Origin: VRUE01 sp035318745
Lineage (GTDB): Bacteria; Actinomycetota; Thermoleophilia; Solirubrobacterales; 70-9
Assembly: GCA_035318745.1 (NCBI GenBank)
Contig: DATHEA010000022.1
Location: 1-23,593, forward strand
Length of the DNA stretch: 23,593 nt
Reading direction: 5' to 3'
The stretch's first letter is position 1; the number at the start of each line of letters is the position of its first letter. This document shows positions 13,836 through 21,682 of the stretch, piece after piece. A model generated the notes under the pieces. It did not search any database. It saw nothing but the letters and a program-made list of their open reading frames with translations, and was not told the origin of the DNA. Made by a program: the position numbers and the translations under genes.

Positions 13836-14998
13836 CCGGACTCCTTGTCGTTGCCGCCGCGGTGGGCGACGATCCGCACGTCGACCCCGGGCGGCGTCGC
13901 GCGCATCAGCCGCTGCGGCAGGGGCTCGCGCAGCCGGGCGAGCCCTCGGGGCGGTGAGGACTCCCCGACCATGATGTAGGTGGTGCCGCGCTCGCGAACG
14001 ACCTGCGCGGCGCCGTCCACCAAGCTGTCGCTCTCCTCGATCAAGAAGGTGGCGCCGAGGACCGAGGCGAGGTGGCGGAGCGCCGTCACCTGTCGCTCGA
14101 TCTCCCCCTCGATCGCCTGGCCGGGCGGCTTCACCCAGAGCAGGTCGAGATCGGTGCCGAGCCGCTGCGCCGAGCGCCAGGCGCGACGCACCAGGCGCTG
14201 CGAGGAAGGCTGCGGGCGGACCAGCGCGAGCAGCCGCTCCCCGACCGCCTTCGGCACCCCGGCGGCGACCCGCTCCTCGCGGGTGCCGAGCGGCTCCTCG
14301 ATCACGAGGCGCTTCGCCTCGACCTCCTGGGCGACCTGGCGAAGCGCCACCTCGCGCAGCGCCAGCAGGTTCTCCACCGTGAAGAAGTTGCGCAGCGCCG
14401 CCTCGATGTTTTCGCCGGGATACACCTTGCCGGCCCGCAGGCGCTCGATCAGCGCCTCGGGCGTGAGGTCGATCAGCACCACTTCGTCGGCCTCGCCGAG
14501 CACCGCGTCGGGGATCGTCTCCCGCACCCGCGTCCCGGTCAGCTCAGTCACCTGATCGTTCAGCGACTCCAGGTGCTGGACGTTGACCGTGGAGAAGACG
14601 TCGATGCCGGCCGCGAGCACGTCGCGCACGTCTTCGTAGCGCTTCTCGTGCTCGGCGCCCGGCGCGTTGGTGTGGGCCAGCTCGTCTATCAGCGCCAGCT
14701 CGGGCGCTCGCGCCAGGATCGCCGGCAGGTCCATCTCCTCGAGTTCGGTGCCGCGGTAGGTGAGGCGGCGCCGCGGAACCGCCTCCAGCCCCTCCGCCAA
14801 CGCCGAGGTCTCCGGGCGCTTGTGGGGCTCCATGTAGCCGATCGCTATGTCGCGATTGGCGGCTTTGGCGGCGTGGCCTTCCTGCAGCATCCGGTAGGTC
14901 TTGCCGACCCCGGCTGCCATGCCGATGAAGACCTTGAGGTGACCCCGGCGAGCGGATCGCACGCCTTGATTGTCCGCCGCCGTGTGCGCGGCGCACAT
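13832..14998 (-). CDS. KdpD N-terminal sensor half (KdpD domain plus Usp domain), no kinase
   Basis: The protein has 388 residues. The KdpD domain has Walker A GMAAGVGKT (26-34), Walker B LALIDELAHTNAPG (101-114), and the typical RYEDVRDVLAAGIDVFSTVN and NVQHLESLND stretches. A Usp-like domain follows at about 245-375 (LVRRAWRSAQRLGTDLDLLW, and TTYIMVGES near the end). There are no transmembrane, HisKA or HATPase parts; those are encoded separately at 20346-21494. In canonical KdpD (about 900 residues) these halves form one chain. The protein should be cytosolic, sensing K+ and/or ATP or cyclic-di-AMP and acting on the separate kinase (inference). It starts 1 nt after kdpB and overlaps the usp gene downstream. 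Confidence 0.88.
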   Translation of the reverse strand: MCAAHTAADNQGVRSARRGHLKVFIGMAAGVGKTYRMLQEGHAAKAANRDIAIGYMEPHKRPETSALAEGLEAVPRRRLTYRGTELEEMDLPAILARAPELALIDELAHTNAPGAEHEKRYEDVRDVLAAGIDVFSTVNVQHLESLNDQVTELTGTRVRETIPDAVLGEADEVVLIDLTPEALIERLRAGKVYPGENIEAALRNFFTVENLLALREVALRQVAQEVEAKRLVIEEPLGTREERVAAGVPKAVGERLLALVRPQPSSQRLVRRAWRSAQRLGTDLDLLWVKPPGQAIEGEIERQVTALRHLASVLGATFLIEESDSLVDGAAQVVRERGTTYIMVGESSPPRGLARLREPLPQRLMRATPPGVDVRIVAHRGGNDKESG

Positions 14999-14999
14999 C

Positions 15000-17075
15000 T
15001 CAAGCCCCGAGCAGGTTGTGGATCAGGAGGTCGATCAGCTTGATCCCGATGAAGGGGACGATCAGCCCGCCGAGGCCGAAGATCAGCATGTTCCGGCGCA
15101 ACAGCGCCGTGGCGCCGATCGGCCGGTAGCGAACCCCGCGAAGGGCGAGCGGCACCAGCAGCGGGATCACCAGGGCGTTGAAGACGATCGCCGAGAGGAT
15201 CGCCGAGGTCGGCGTCCCCAGCTCCATGATGTTGAGCGCGTCGAGCGGACCGCGCTCGCCTGGGTTGGCCGCATAGGTGAAGGCGAAGATCGCCGGCAGG
15301 ATCGCGAAGTACTTGGCTACGTCGTTGGCAATCGAGAAGGTGGTTAGCGCCCCGCGGGTGATGAGGAGCTGCTTGCCGATCTCCACGACCTCGATCAGCT
15401 TCGTGGGGTTCGAGTCGAGGTCGACCATGTTTCCCGCCTCGCGCGCCGCCTGGGTGCCAGTGTTCATCGCCACCCCGACATCGGACTGCGCCAGGGCCGG
15501 GGCGTCGTTAGTGCCGTCGCCGGCCATCGCGACCATCCGGCCTTCCTCCTGGTGGCCGCGGATCAGCTCCAGCTTCTGCTCGGGGGTCGCTTCGGGAAGG
15601 AAGTCATCGACCCCGGCCTCATCGGCGATCTTCGCCGCCGTCAGTCGGTTGTCGCCGGTCACCATCACCGTGCTGATTCCCATTCGCCGCAGCTCGTCGA
15701 AGCGGGCGCTCATCCCCTCCTTGACGATGTCCTTCAGGTAGACGACGCCGAGGACGTGGTTGTCGCGGCAGACCGCGAGCGGCGTGCCGCCCTCGCGGCC
15801 GATCAGGTCGAGCTGGTCCTGCAGCGCCGCGGGCGGGCGGCCGCCCTGCTCTTCGACATAGCGGACGATCGCGTCGCCGGCACCCTTTCGGTACTGGTTG
15901 CCGTTGACGTCGACGCCGCTCATCCGCGTTTCGGCAGAGAAGGGAACGAAGGTCGCCTCGTGGATCTGGAGCTCGCGCTCTCGGATCCCGTACTCCTTGG
16001 CGAGCACGACGATCGAACGGCCCTCGGGGGTCTCGTCGGCGAGTGAGGAGAGCTGCGCGGCCTCGGCCAGCTCTGCCTCCTCGATCCCCGGCATCGGAAT
16101 GAACTGCGTGGCCTCGCGGTTGCCGAGCGTGATCGTCCCGGTCTTGTCGAGCAGCAGCACGTCGACGTCGCCGCTGGCCTCGACCGCGCGGCCGGAGAGG
16201 GCGAGGACGTTGTGGCGGACGAGGCGGTCCATGCCGGCGATGCCGATCGCGGAGAGCAGGGCGCCGATCGTGGTCGGGATCAACGCCACCAGCAGCGCGA
16301 TCAGGGTGACCACCGAGGCGTCGGTGCCGGAGAACTCGGCGAAGGGCCGCAGCGCGACTACCACCGCGAGGAAGACCAGCGTGAGCCCGGCGAGCAGGAT
16401 GTTGAGGGCAATCTCGTTCGGCGTCTTTCGCCGCTCCGCCCCCTCGACCAGGGCGATCATCCGGTCGAGGAAGCTTTGCCCCGGCTCTTGGGTGATCTCG
16501 ACGACGATCCGGTCGGAGAGAACCCGCGTGCCGCCGGTCACAGCGGAGCGGTCGCCGCCCGACTCCCGCACCACCGGGGCCGACTCGCCGGTGATAGCCG
16601 ACTCGTCGACCGAGGCGATGCCCTCGATCACGGTGCCGTCGCCGGGGATCGTCTCCCCCGCCTCGACCACGACCACGTCGCCCCGATGCAGCTCCGAGGC
16701 GGGCTTCTCGCCTCCGTCGCGCAGCCGGGCGACGGTCTCGGTGCGCATCGAGCGCAGGGCGTCGGCCTGCGCCTTGCCGCGCCCCTCGGCGATCGCCTCG
16801 GCGAAGTTGGCGAAGACGACGGTTAGCCAGAGCCACACGCCGATCGAGAAGGCGAACCAGGCGGGCTCATCGCCCCCGCCGAGCGGCGGCCCGCCGGAGA
16901 CCTGGATCAGCCAGCCGGCGGTGACGATCACCGCGCCGACCTCGACCACGAACATCACCGGGTTGCGGACCTGATGGCGAGGGTCGAGCTTGCGCAGCGA
17001 GTCGAGTGCCGCCCGCGCGATGATCGCCCGGTCAAGCAGCGAGCGCGGCTCGTTGCGAAGCGTCTCGTCGGTCAT
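15000..17075 (-). CDS. kdpB: Potassium-transporting P-type ATPase, catalytic subunit B
   Basis: The protein has 691 residues, the usual KdpB size. Actuator motif TGES is at 162-165, the phosphorylation site DKTGT at 310-314 (Asp310), and the hinge motif GDGTNDAPALAQSDVGVAMN lies in the P domain. It also has the KdpB-specific tail LLRRNMLIFGLGGLIVPFIG. KdpB hydrolyses ATP to drive K+ uptake through KdpA at the inner membrane. Its ATG (17073-17075) overlaps the kdpC stop by 4 nt, which proves that kdpC lies upstream of it in the mRNA. This A-C-B order differs from the canonical A-B-C. All catalytic residues I looked for are present. Confidence 0.96.
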   Translation of the reverse strand: MTDETLRNEPRSLLDRAIIARAALDSLRKLDPRHQVRNPVMFVVEVGAVIVTAGWLIQVSGGPPLGGGDEPAWFAFSIGVWLWLTVVFANFAEAIAEGRGKAQADALRSMRTETVARLRDGGEKPASELHRGDVVVVEAGETIPGDGTVIEGIASVDESAITGESAPVVRESGGDRSAVTGGTRVLSDRIVVEITQEPGQSFLDRMIALVEGAERRKTPNEIALNILLAGLTLVFLAVVVALRPFAEFSGTDASVVTLIALLVALIPTTIGALLSAIGIAGMDRLVRHNVLALSGRAVEASGDVDVLLLDKTGTITLGNREATQFIPMPGIEEAELAEAAQLSSLADETPEGRSIVVLAKEYGIRERELQIHEATFVPFSAETRMSGVDVNGNQYRKGAGDAIVRYVEEQGGRPPAALQDQLDLIGREGGTPLAVCRDNHVLGVVYLKDIVKEGMSARFDELRRMGISTVMVTGDNRLTAAKIADEAGVDDFLPEATPEQKLELIRGHQEEGRMVAMAGDGTNDAPALAQSDVGVAMNTGTQAAREAGNMVDLDSNPTKLIEVVEIGKQLLITRGALTTFSIANDVAKYFAILPAIFAFTYAANPGERGPLDALNIMELGTPTSAILSAIVFNALVIPLLVPLALRGVRYRPIGATALLRRNMLIFGLGGLIVPFIGIKLIDLLIHNLLGA

Positions 17076-17668
17076 CGGGGGGCCTCCCGGTCGAGGGCGA
17101 GGTTGAGCTGCAAGACGTTCACTCCCGGCTCGCCGAAGAGGGCGAGGAAGCGGCCGTCGGTGTGCTCGTCCACGAGGTCGAGGACCCGATCCAGGGGAAG
17201 GCCGCGGACCTCGGCGACGCGACGCGCCTGGATGCGGGCGTTGGCCTCCGAGATATGCGGGTCCACACCCGAGGCCGAGGTCGTCACCGCGTCGACCGGC
17301 ACCTCGGCGGCGGCGAGGCCGGGGTCGTAGGGGCGCTCGCGCTTCAGGTAGGCGGCGAGCTGTTCGGCGAAGAGGTCGGAGAGTTCGCGGCTGTTGGGGC
17401 CGAGGTTGTTGAAGAAGGTGACGTCGGCGCTGTATTCGGTCGCGGAGGGGCGGCTCTGGAAGTAGCGCGGCAGGCCCTTGAAGTCCTGGCCGATCAGCTT
17501 CGAGCCGACCACCTCTCCGTCGACTTCGAGCTTGCTGCCGTTGGAGGCGTTCGGGAAGACCAGCTGGGTCACCCCGGTCGTCACCAGCGGGTAGGCGACG
17601 CCGAGCAGCAGCGTCAGGAAGACGATCGCGATCGTCGCGGTGGTCAGGTCTTTTCGCAATCCGTTCAT
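17072..17668 (-). CDS. kdpC: Potassium-transporting ATPase subunit C
   Basis: The protein has 198 residues. It has one N-terminal transmembrane helix (about 10-37) and a periplasm-facing domain with GSKLIGQDFKGLPRYFQSRP SATEYS, TTSASGVDPHISEANARIQA and the C-terminal GEPGVNVLQLNLALD. These are the KdpC signatures. KdpC stabilises the KdpA-KdpB complex and raises K+ affinity. Compared with typical KdpC the SGGSN loop is altered to a VTFFNNLGPNS segment. Its start is 1 nt after the kdpA stop, and its stop overlaps the kdpB start, so A, C and B are made in fixed ratio by coupling. Confidence 0.93.
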   Translation of the reverse strand: MNGLRKDLTTATIAIVFLTLLLGVAYPLVTTGVTQLVFPNASNGSKLEVDGEVVGSKLIGQDFKGLPRYFQSRPSATEYSADVTFFNNLGPNSRELSDLFAEQLAAYLKRERPYDPGLAAAEVPVDAVTTSASGVDPHISEANARIQARRVAEVRGLPLDRVLDLVDEHTDGRFLALFGEPGVNVLQLNLALDREAPR

Positions 17669-17669
17669 C

Positions 17670-19424
17670 TCAGAAGAGCTGGTCGGTCAGCCCCTGCACG
17701 ACCGGGCCGAGCAGGAAAGCGGGGAAGAAGGTCAGCGCGGCGACGATCACGACGACGCCGATCAGCAGGACGACGAAGGTGGGCGAGTCAGCTCGGAAGG
17801 TGCCGGCGCCGGCCGGCGCGACCCGCTTCCCGGCCAGCGACCCCGCCACCGCGAGCGCCGCGATCATCGGCAGGAAGCGAGAGAGCAGCATCACAACGCC
17901 GCCGAGCAGGTTGGCGAAGCTGAACGCTTCGGCGCCCGCGTTGCCGGGCGCGTTCGGCTGGATGAAGCCGGTGTAGCCGGCGAAGGCCGAGCCGTTGTTG
18001 TTCGCCTGCGACATATAGGCGTAAAGCGACTCCGAGAAGCCCTGCGGGCCGTGGTTGTAGATCGACTGCGTGCCGTCCGGGCTCGCCACCGCCAAGGCCG
18101 TCCCAAACAAGACCAGTAGGGGCGTGACGAGGACGCCGACCAAGACCAGCTTCACCTCCCGCGACTCGATCTTCTTGCCGAGGAACTCCGGCGTGCGCCC
18201 GACCATCAGCCCGGCGATGAACACAGTGAGCAGGACGAACAGCAGCATGTAATAGAGGCCCGAGCCGACCCCGCCGAAGATGACCTCGCCGGTCCCCATG
18301 TTCGCCAGCGGCACGAGGCCGCCGATCCCGGTCAGCGAGTCGAGGGAGGCGTTGACGGCGCCGCAGGAGGTCACGGTCGTCACCGCCGTCCACAGCGAGG
18401 ACTCGGCGATCCCGAAGCGCTGCTCCTTGCCCTCCATGTTGCCGCCGGTCGAGCCGTCGAAGGCGTGGGTGAGGACGCCGGCATGGTGCTGGGCGGGGCT
18501 GCCGTGCTGCTCGGCGACGTAGACGACGGCCACCGCGACGATGAACATCGCCATCATCGCCGCGTAAAGCGCCCAGCCCTGGCGGCGGTTGCCGACCATG
18601 CGGCCGAAGGTGTAGGTGAGGCTGGCCGGGACGATCAGGATCAACAGCAGCTCGACCATGTTGGTGAGGCCGCCCGGATTCTCGAACGGCATCGCGCTGT
18701 TGACGTTGAAGAAGCCACCGCCGTTGGTCCCCAGCTCCTTGATCGCCTCCTGCGAGGCAACCGGGCCGAGCGCCAGAGTCTGAGTGCCCCCGGCGAGGGT
18801 GTGGAAGGTCTGCGAGCCGTCGAGGGTCTGGATCACGCCCTGGGAGACAAGGACGAGCGCGGCGACGAAGGAGATCGGCAGCAGGACGTAGAGGTTGATC
18901 CGAACGAGGTCACTCCAGAAGTTGCCGAGCGCCGCCCTTGAGCGGGCGGCGAAGCCGCGGATCACGGCCGCCAGCACAGCGATCCCGACGGCGGCCGAGA
19001 CGAAGTTCTGCACCGTCAGCCCGACCATCTGGACGAAGTAGGAGAGGGTTGTCTCGCCGCCGTAGTACTGCCAGTTGGTGTTGGTGACGAAGGAGGAGGC
19101 GGTGTTGAAGCTGAGGTTCCAGGGGCCGGAGCCGAAGCCCTCGGGGTTGAGTGGCTGGATGCTCTGAGTGCGGAGGATCAGGTAGAGCGCCAGCCAGGAG
19201 AGCAGGCTAAAGACGACGATCGAGCGCGCGTATGCCTTCCAGTCCTGGCCCTCCTCGGGGCGCACCCGCATCACCCGGTAGGCGAGGCGCTCGACCGGCC
19301 CGACGACCGGCGAGAGGAAGACCCGTTCGCCGCGGAACACGCGGGCGAGGTAGGTGCCGACCAGCGGCACGAGCGCGGTGAGGACGAGGAGGAAGACGAT
19401 GATCTGCGCCCAGCCCTGTGCCAT
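17670..19424 (-). CDS. kdpA: Potassium-transporting ATPase K+-binding subunit A
   Basis: The protein has 584 residues with about ten hydrophobic helices. Selectivity-filter-related segments are visible: FVTNTNWQYYGGETTLSYF, ELGTNGGGFFNVNSAMPFEN, TSCGAVNASLDSLTGIGGLV and ANNNGSAFAGYTGF, the four K+-channel-like loops of KdpA. It binds and conducts K+ at micromolar concentrations in the Kdp complex. The ATG at 19422-19424 overlaps the kdpF stop. It is slightly longer than the E. coli protein (557) because of an additional Glu/Gly/His-rich loop around VYVAEQHGSPAQHHAGVLTH. Confidence 0.95.
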   Translation of the reverse strand: MAQGWAQIIVFLLVLTALVPLVGTYLARVFRGERVFLSPVVGPVERLAYRVMRVRPEEGQDWKAYARSIVVFSLLSWLALYLILRTQSIQPLNPEGFGSGPWNLSFNTASSFVTNTNWQYYGGETTLSYFVQMVGLTVQNFVSAAVGIAVLAAVIRGFAARSRAALGNFWSDLVRINLYVLLPISFVAALVLVSQGVIQTLDGSQTFHTLAGGTQTLALGPVASQEAIKELGTNGGGFFNVNSAMPFENPGGLTNMVELLLILIVPASLTYTFGRMVGNRRQGWALYAAMMAMFIVAVAVVYVAEQHGSPAQHHAGVLTHAFDGSTGGNMEGKEQRFGIAESSLWTAVTTVTSCGAVNASLDSLTGIGGLVPLANMGTGEVIFGGVGSGLYYMLLFVLLTVFIAGLMVGRTPEFLGKKIESREVKLVLVGVLVTPLLVLFGTALAVASPDGTQSIYNHGPQGFSESLYAYMSQANNNGSAFAGYTGFIQPNAPGNAGAEAFSFANLLGGVVMLLSRFLPMIAALAVAGSLAGKRVAPAGAGTFRADSPTFVVLLIGVVVIVAALTFFPAFLLGPVVQGLTDQLF

Positions 19425-19513
19425 CAGAGCTTCTCCCCGCGAAACAGCGCGTAGCCGAGATAGCCGAAAACCGCGACGGAGACGATCAGCCCGAACAGCT
19501 CGGCGGCGCTCAT
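19424..19513 (-). CDS. kdpF: Kdp small membrane subunit F
   Basis: The protein has 29 residues: one transmembrane helix (about 5-22) followed by the characteristic YALFRGEKL ending, close to the YALLRPEKF ending of known KdpF. ATG at 19511-19513. Its stop (19424-19426) shares a base with the kdpA ATG (TGATG). KdpF stabilises the KdpABC complex in the membrane. It is easily missed by length filters. Confidence 0.88.
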   Translation of the reverse strand: MSAAELFGLIVSVAVFGYLGYALFRGEKL

Positions 19514-19590
19514 ACCCGGTCCAGCCCGCCGATCAGCACGTAGATCAGCCCAAAAGCGGCGACGGCCAGGGCGATTGAGACGAGATCCAT
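19510..19590 (-). CDS. 26-aa hydrophobic mini-protein heading the kdpFACB genes
   Basis: ATG 19588-19590, stop 19510-19512, overlapping the kdpF ATG by 4 nt (ATGA). The product starts MDLVSIALAVAAFGLIYVLI and ends GGLDRV. It is a single transmembrane helix with a short charged tail. Similar tiny ORFs ending in RGCxRL-like tails sit before kdpF in various bacteria. The tight overlap and high third-position G/C suggest it is translated, perhaps as a further small Kdp subunit or to couple translation into kdpF (inference). Confidence 0.65.
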   Translation of the reverse strand: MDLVSIALAVAAFGLIYVLIGGLDRV

Positions 19591-19668
19591 ACAGCGATCG
19601 TGCGCCTCACCCCGTCAAGGCCGCATGAAGAAACCGGCCCCGCGTATACAGATTTCGTAAAGGTCGCT
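19591..19668 (-). promoter_or_regulatory. Gap between kdpE and the kdp structural genes, possible KdpE site
   Basis: This 78-bp gap is the only non-coding gap of any size in the kdp locus. On the minus strand it contains TTTACGAAATCTGTATAC (19661-19644), an A/T-rich stretch in GC-rich DNA that resembles KdpE-type T-rich boxes and could supply a -10 element. A good -35 is not visible. It suggests that kdpFACB can be induced separately from the kinase/regulator genes. Confidence 0.35.
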
Positions 19669-20349
19669 TTAGCCCGCGAAGCGGTAGCCGACGCCGGGAT
19701 CGGTGCGGATATAGCGAGGACCGTCGGGGGGCTCGATCTTGCCCCGCAGGTTGGCGACGTGGGCGCGCAGCACCTGGACGTCGTCTTCGTACTCCACCCC
19801 CCACACCTCGACCAGGAGCGCGCGGTGCGTCATCAGGCGGCCACGGTTTTGGGCAAGCGTGCGCAGCAGCTCGAACTCGGTCGGGGTCAGGTGAACCTCC
19901 TCGCCGTCGCGGCGCACGGCGCGGGCAACGAGGTCGATCTCCAGGCCATCGGCGGCGATCAGCGGCTCCGACGTCTCGGGCTTCGCGCGCCGCAGCACCG
20001 CCTCGAGCCGCGCCACCAGCTCCGGCGGCCCGAAGGGCTTGGTCACGTAGTCGTCGGCACCGGCCGCCAGCGCCCGCACCTTCGCCTCCTCCTCGCCGAC
20101 CGCCGAGAGGACGATGATCGGCATCTCGCTCCACTCGCGCAGCCGCTTAGTCACCTCGACCCCGTCGATATCGGGCAGCATCAGGTCGAGGATCGCCGCG
20201 GCCGGCGGCTTCACCGCCGCGCTGTCCAGGGCCTCCTCGCCGGTGGAGGCGGTGACCGCCTCATAGCCCGCGTCGCGCAGGATCACCCGCAGGGCACGGA
20301 GGATCTGCGGCTCGTCGTCACACACCAGGACACGGGTCGCCGCGTTCAT
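19669..20349 (-). CDS. kdpE: OmpR-family response regulator of the kdp operon
   Basis: The protein has 226 residues from ATG 20347-20349, which overlaps the kinase stop (ATGA). The receiver domain spans about 5-118, with acidic pair D11/D12, phosphoacceptor D55 in AAILDLMLPD and K104 in YVTKPFGPPEL. The OmpR-type winged helix spans about 128-224 (LTPTEFELLRTLAQNRGRLM ... VLRAHVANLRGKIEPPD ... YIRTDPGVGYRFAG). Phosphorylated by the kinase encoded just upstream, it activates kdpFACB under K+ limitation. The frame continues upstream of this ATG, but only as a shadow of the kinase gene. Confidence 0.92.
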   Translation of the reverse strand: MNAATRVLVCDDEPQILRALRVILRDAGYEAVTASTGEEALDSAAVKPPAAAILDLMLPDIDGVEVTKRLREWSEMPIIVLSAVGEEEAKVRALAAGADDYVTKPFGPPELVARLEAVLRRAKPETSEPLIAADGLEIDLVARAVRRDGEEVHLTPTEFELLRTLAQNRGRLMTHRALLVEVWGVEYEDDVQVLRAHVANLRGKIEPPDGPRYIRTDPGVGYRFAG

Positions 20350-21494
20350 GCATCGCCTCCGTCGTGAGGTGGCAGAGTGACGACGAAGCTGGTCCCCTGT
20401 CCCGGCAACGACTCGACCGCGATCTCGCCTCCGTTGGCCTCGACAAACCCCTTGGCGATCGCCAGGCCAAGCCCGGAGCCGGCGTTGGTGGCGTCGCCGT
20501 GCTGGAAGGGCTCGAAGATCCGCTCCCACTCGCCCTCGGGTATCCCCGGTCCCTGGTCGACCACGCGGACGACGATATTGCCACCCACCACCCGTGAGCG
20601 GACCTGCACCGGACGACCGTTCCCGTAGCGGACCGCGTTCTCAAGCAGGTTCGCGAAGACACGCTCAAGCTGGGCGGCGTCGGCGTTGACCATCGGCAGC
20701 TCGGGGTCGAGCGCCAGGCGAATCGACTCCGACTTGCCCTGTCCCTGCCGCGCCGCCTCCAGCACCTCGGCGAGATCAACCGGCCCCCGGTGCGGCTCGG
20801 CCTTCCCGGCCTCAAGCCGGGACATGTCGAGGAGGTTCTCGACCAGGCGCGAAAGACGGCTTCCCTCGGCCACGATCCCCTCGCTCAGCTCGGCGCGCTC
20901 CTCGGCCGTCAAGGTCTCCGAGCCGAGCGCGGAGCCACCGGCGATGATCGAGGTCAGCGGCGTCCGCAGGTCGTGGGAGATCGACCGCAGCAGCACGGTC
21001 TTCAGCTCGTCGCTGCGCCGCACCGCCTCGGCTTGCACCGCCTCCGCCTGCATCCGATCCCGCTCACGGCTCAACTCCTCCAGCTCGGCGAGCGCCCTAT
21101 CGGCCTCCTCGCGGCGACGCTCCGCTTCCACAGCACGGGCACGCGCGAGGCCGGCGACCGAGCTGCTGACGACCGCCGCGATCACGAACGCGATCAGCGC
21201 AACCCAGTTCTCCTCCTCGGCGATCGTGAATCGATGCAGCGGCGGGATCTGGAAGAAGTTGAAGGCGGCGGCGCTGGCGATCGAGGCGAACAGCCCGAGC
21301 CGCAATCCCCACACGGTCGAGATCAGGAGAATCGCCGGCAGGTAGACGATCCCGAGCGAGACGACCGGCGCCACGTCCTTGAGCGGGTAGACGAGGAGCG
21401 TTCCGACCGCGACCGCGACCAAGGTCGCCACTAGCCCGAGCCAAGCCGGGGGCTGCTCGATCCCCAATCCGATCGGGATCTGACGTCGGCGCAT
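20346..21494 (-). CDS. KdpD C-terminal half: membrane histidine kinase
   Basis: The protein has 382 residues. The N-terminal membrane part (about 15-115) has four hydrophobic helices and the KdpD-specific FNFFQIPPLHRFTI motif (78-91), the DUF4118 signature. A coiled linker (about 116-165) leads to HisKA with H174 in SISHDLRTPLTSI, then the N box ANLLENAVRYG, G1 DQGPGIP (313-319) and G2 GSGLGLAIAKG (339-349). It lacks the KdpD and Usp sensor domains, which are encoded at 13832-14998 beyond kdpB. It is the first gene of the locus and couples to kdpE. The membrane part plus the separate soluble sensor presumably rebuild a full KdpD (inference). Confidence 0.9.
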   Translation of the reverse strand: MRRRQIPIGLGIEQPPAWLGLVATLVAVAVGTLLVYPLKDVAPVVSLGIVYLPAILLISTVWGLRLGLFASIASAAAFNFFQIPPLHRFTIAEEENWVALIAFVIAAVVSSSVAGLARARAVEAERRREEADRALAELEELSRERDRMQAEAVQAEAVRRSDELKTVLLRSISHDLRTPLTSIIAGGSALGSETLTAEERAELSEGIVAEGSRLSRLVENLLDMSRLEAGKAEPHRGPVDLAEVLEAARQGQGKSESIRLALDPELPMVNADAAQLERVFANLLENAVRYGNGRPVQVRSRVVGGNIVVRVVDQGPGIPEGEWERIFEPFQHGDATNAGSGLGLAIAKGFVEANGGEIAVESLPGQGTSFVVTLPPHDGGDA

Positions 21495-21536
21495 CCGGGT
21501 CAGGGTATGCCTTTGTGTAGCGGTGAATGACGCTGC

Positions 21537-21610
21537 TCCAACCGCCCCCTTCTGATTTCAGCCACTTCTCGCCAGAAGTGGCTGACTCGCCGCTAATCCC
21601 CGCGCATGTC
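21537..21610 (+). repeat. R3: hairpin and 10-bp-unit module at the right end of island 1
   Basis: TCCAACCGCC starts it. After 21 nt it has the stem TCAGCCACTTCT (21558-21569) / AGAAGTGGCTGA (21574-21585) with loop CGCC. After CTCGC it has units CGCTAATCCC and CGCGCATGTC (21591-21610). The spacing is identical to R1 and R4, with one unit fewer. It lies 30 bp before the 42-nt tRNA-Ala 3' copy. Confidence 0.7.
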
Positions 21611-21640
21611 TAGTTTCGGCCCACTTTCCTTGTGCGCTAA

Positions 21641-21682
21641 ATCGCACCCAGGAGGTCGGCGGTTCGAATCCGCCTAGCTCCA
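21641..21682 (+). repeat. tRNA-Ala 3'-end copy (candidate attachment site)
   Basis: These 42 nt are identical to 5056-5097, from the anticodon loop to the discriminator base. The upstream sequence does not form a tRNA 5' half, so it is not a gene. It is followed by hairpin AAGCGCC (21688-21694) / GGCGCTT (21702-21708) with CCTGCATG in the loop region, echoing the tRNA terminator. Duplication of exactly the 3' half is the classic footprint of tyrosine-recombinase integration into a tRNA gene. Confidence 0.85.

Larger units (their letters stand above)
5051..21682. mobile_element. Candidate tRNA-Ala-integrated genomic island 1 (arsenic and potassium cargo)
   Basis: The left boundary is the intact tRNA-Ala 3' part (5051-5097); the right boundary is its 42-nt copy at 21641-21682. 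Matched R2 and R3 arm modules sit just inside the ends, with a 20-nt word in inverted orientation. Cargo is a three-gene regulatory operon, an ars cluster, an HD protein and a whole kdp operon. No integrase, excisionase, relaxase or transposase is recognisable, so if mobile it must depend on a recombinase supplied elsewhere or be a decayed island. The structure is seen in the sequence; mobility is inferred. Confidence 0.5.

Noticed and set aside
15619..16836. 405-aa minus-strand ORF rich in Arg inside kdpB, and similar long frames inside kdpA and the MFS gene
   Set aside because: High-GC shadow frames; composition dominated by Arg/Gly/Pro and the true genes are unambiguous.
21641..21682. A second tRNA-Ala gene
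   Set aside because: No 5' half, acceptor 5' strand or D arm can be found upstream, so it is a fragment; the same holds for 23102-23148.
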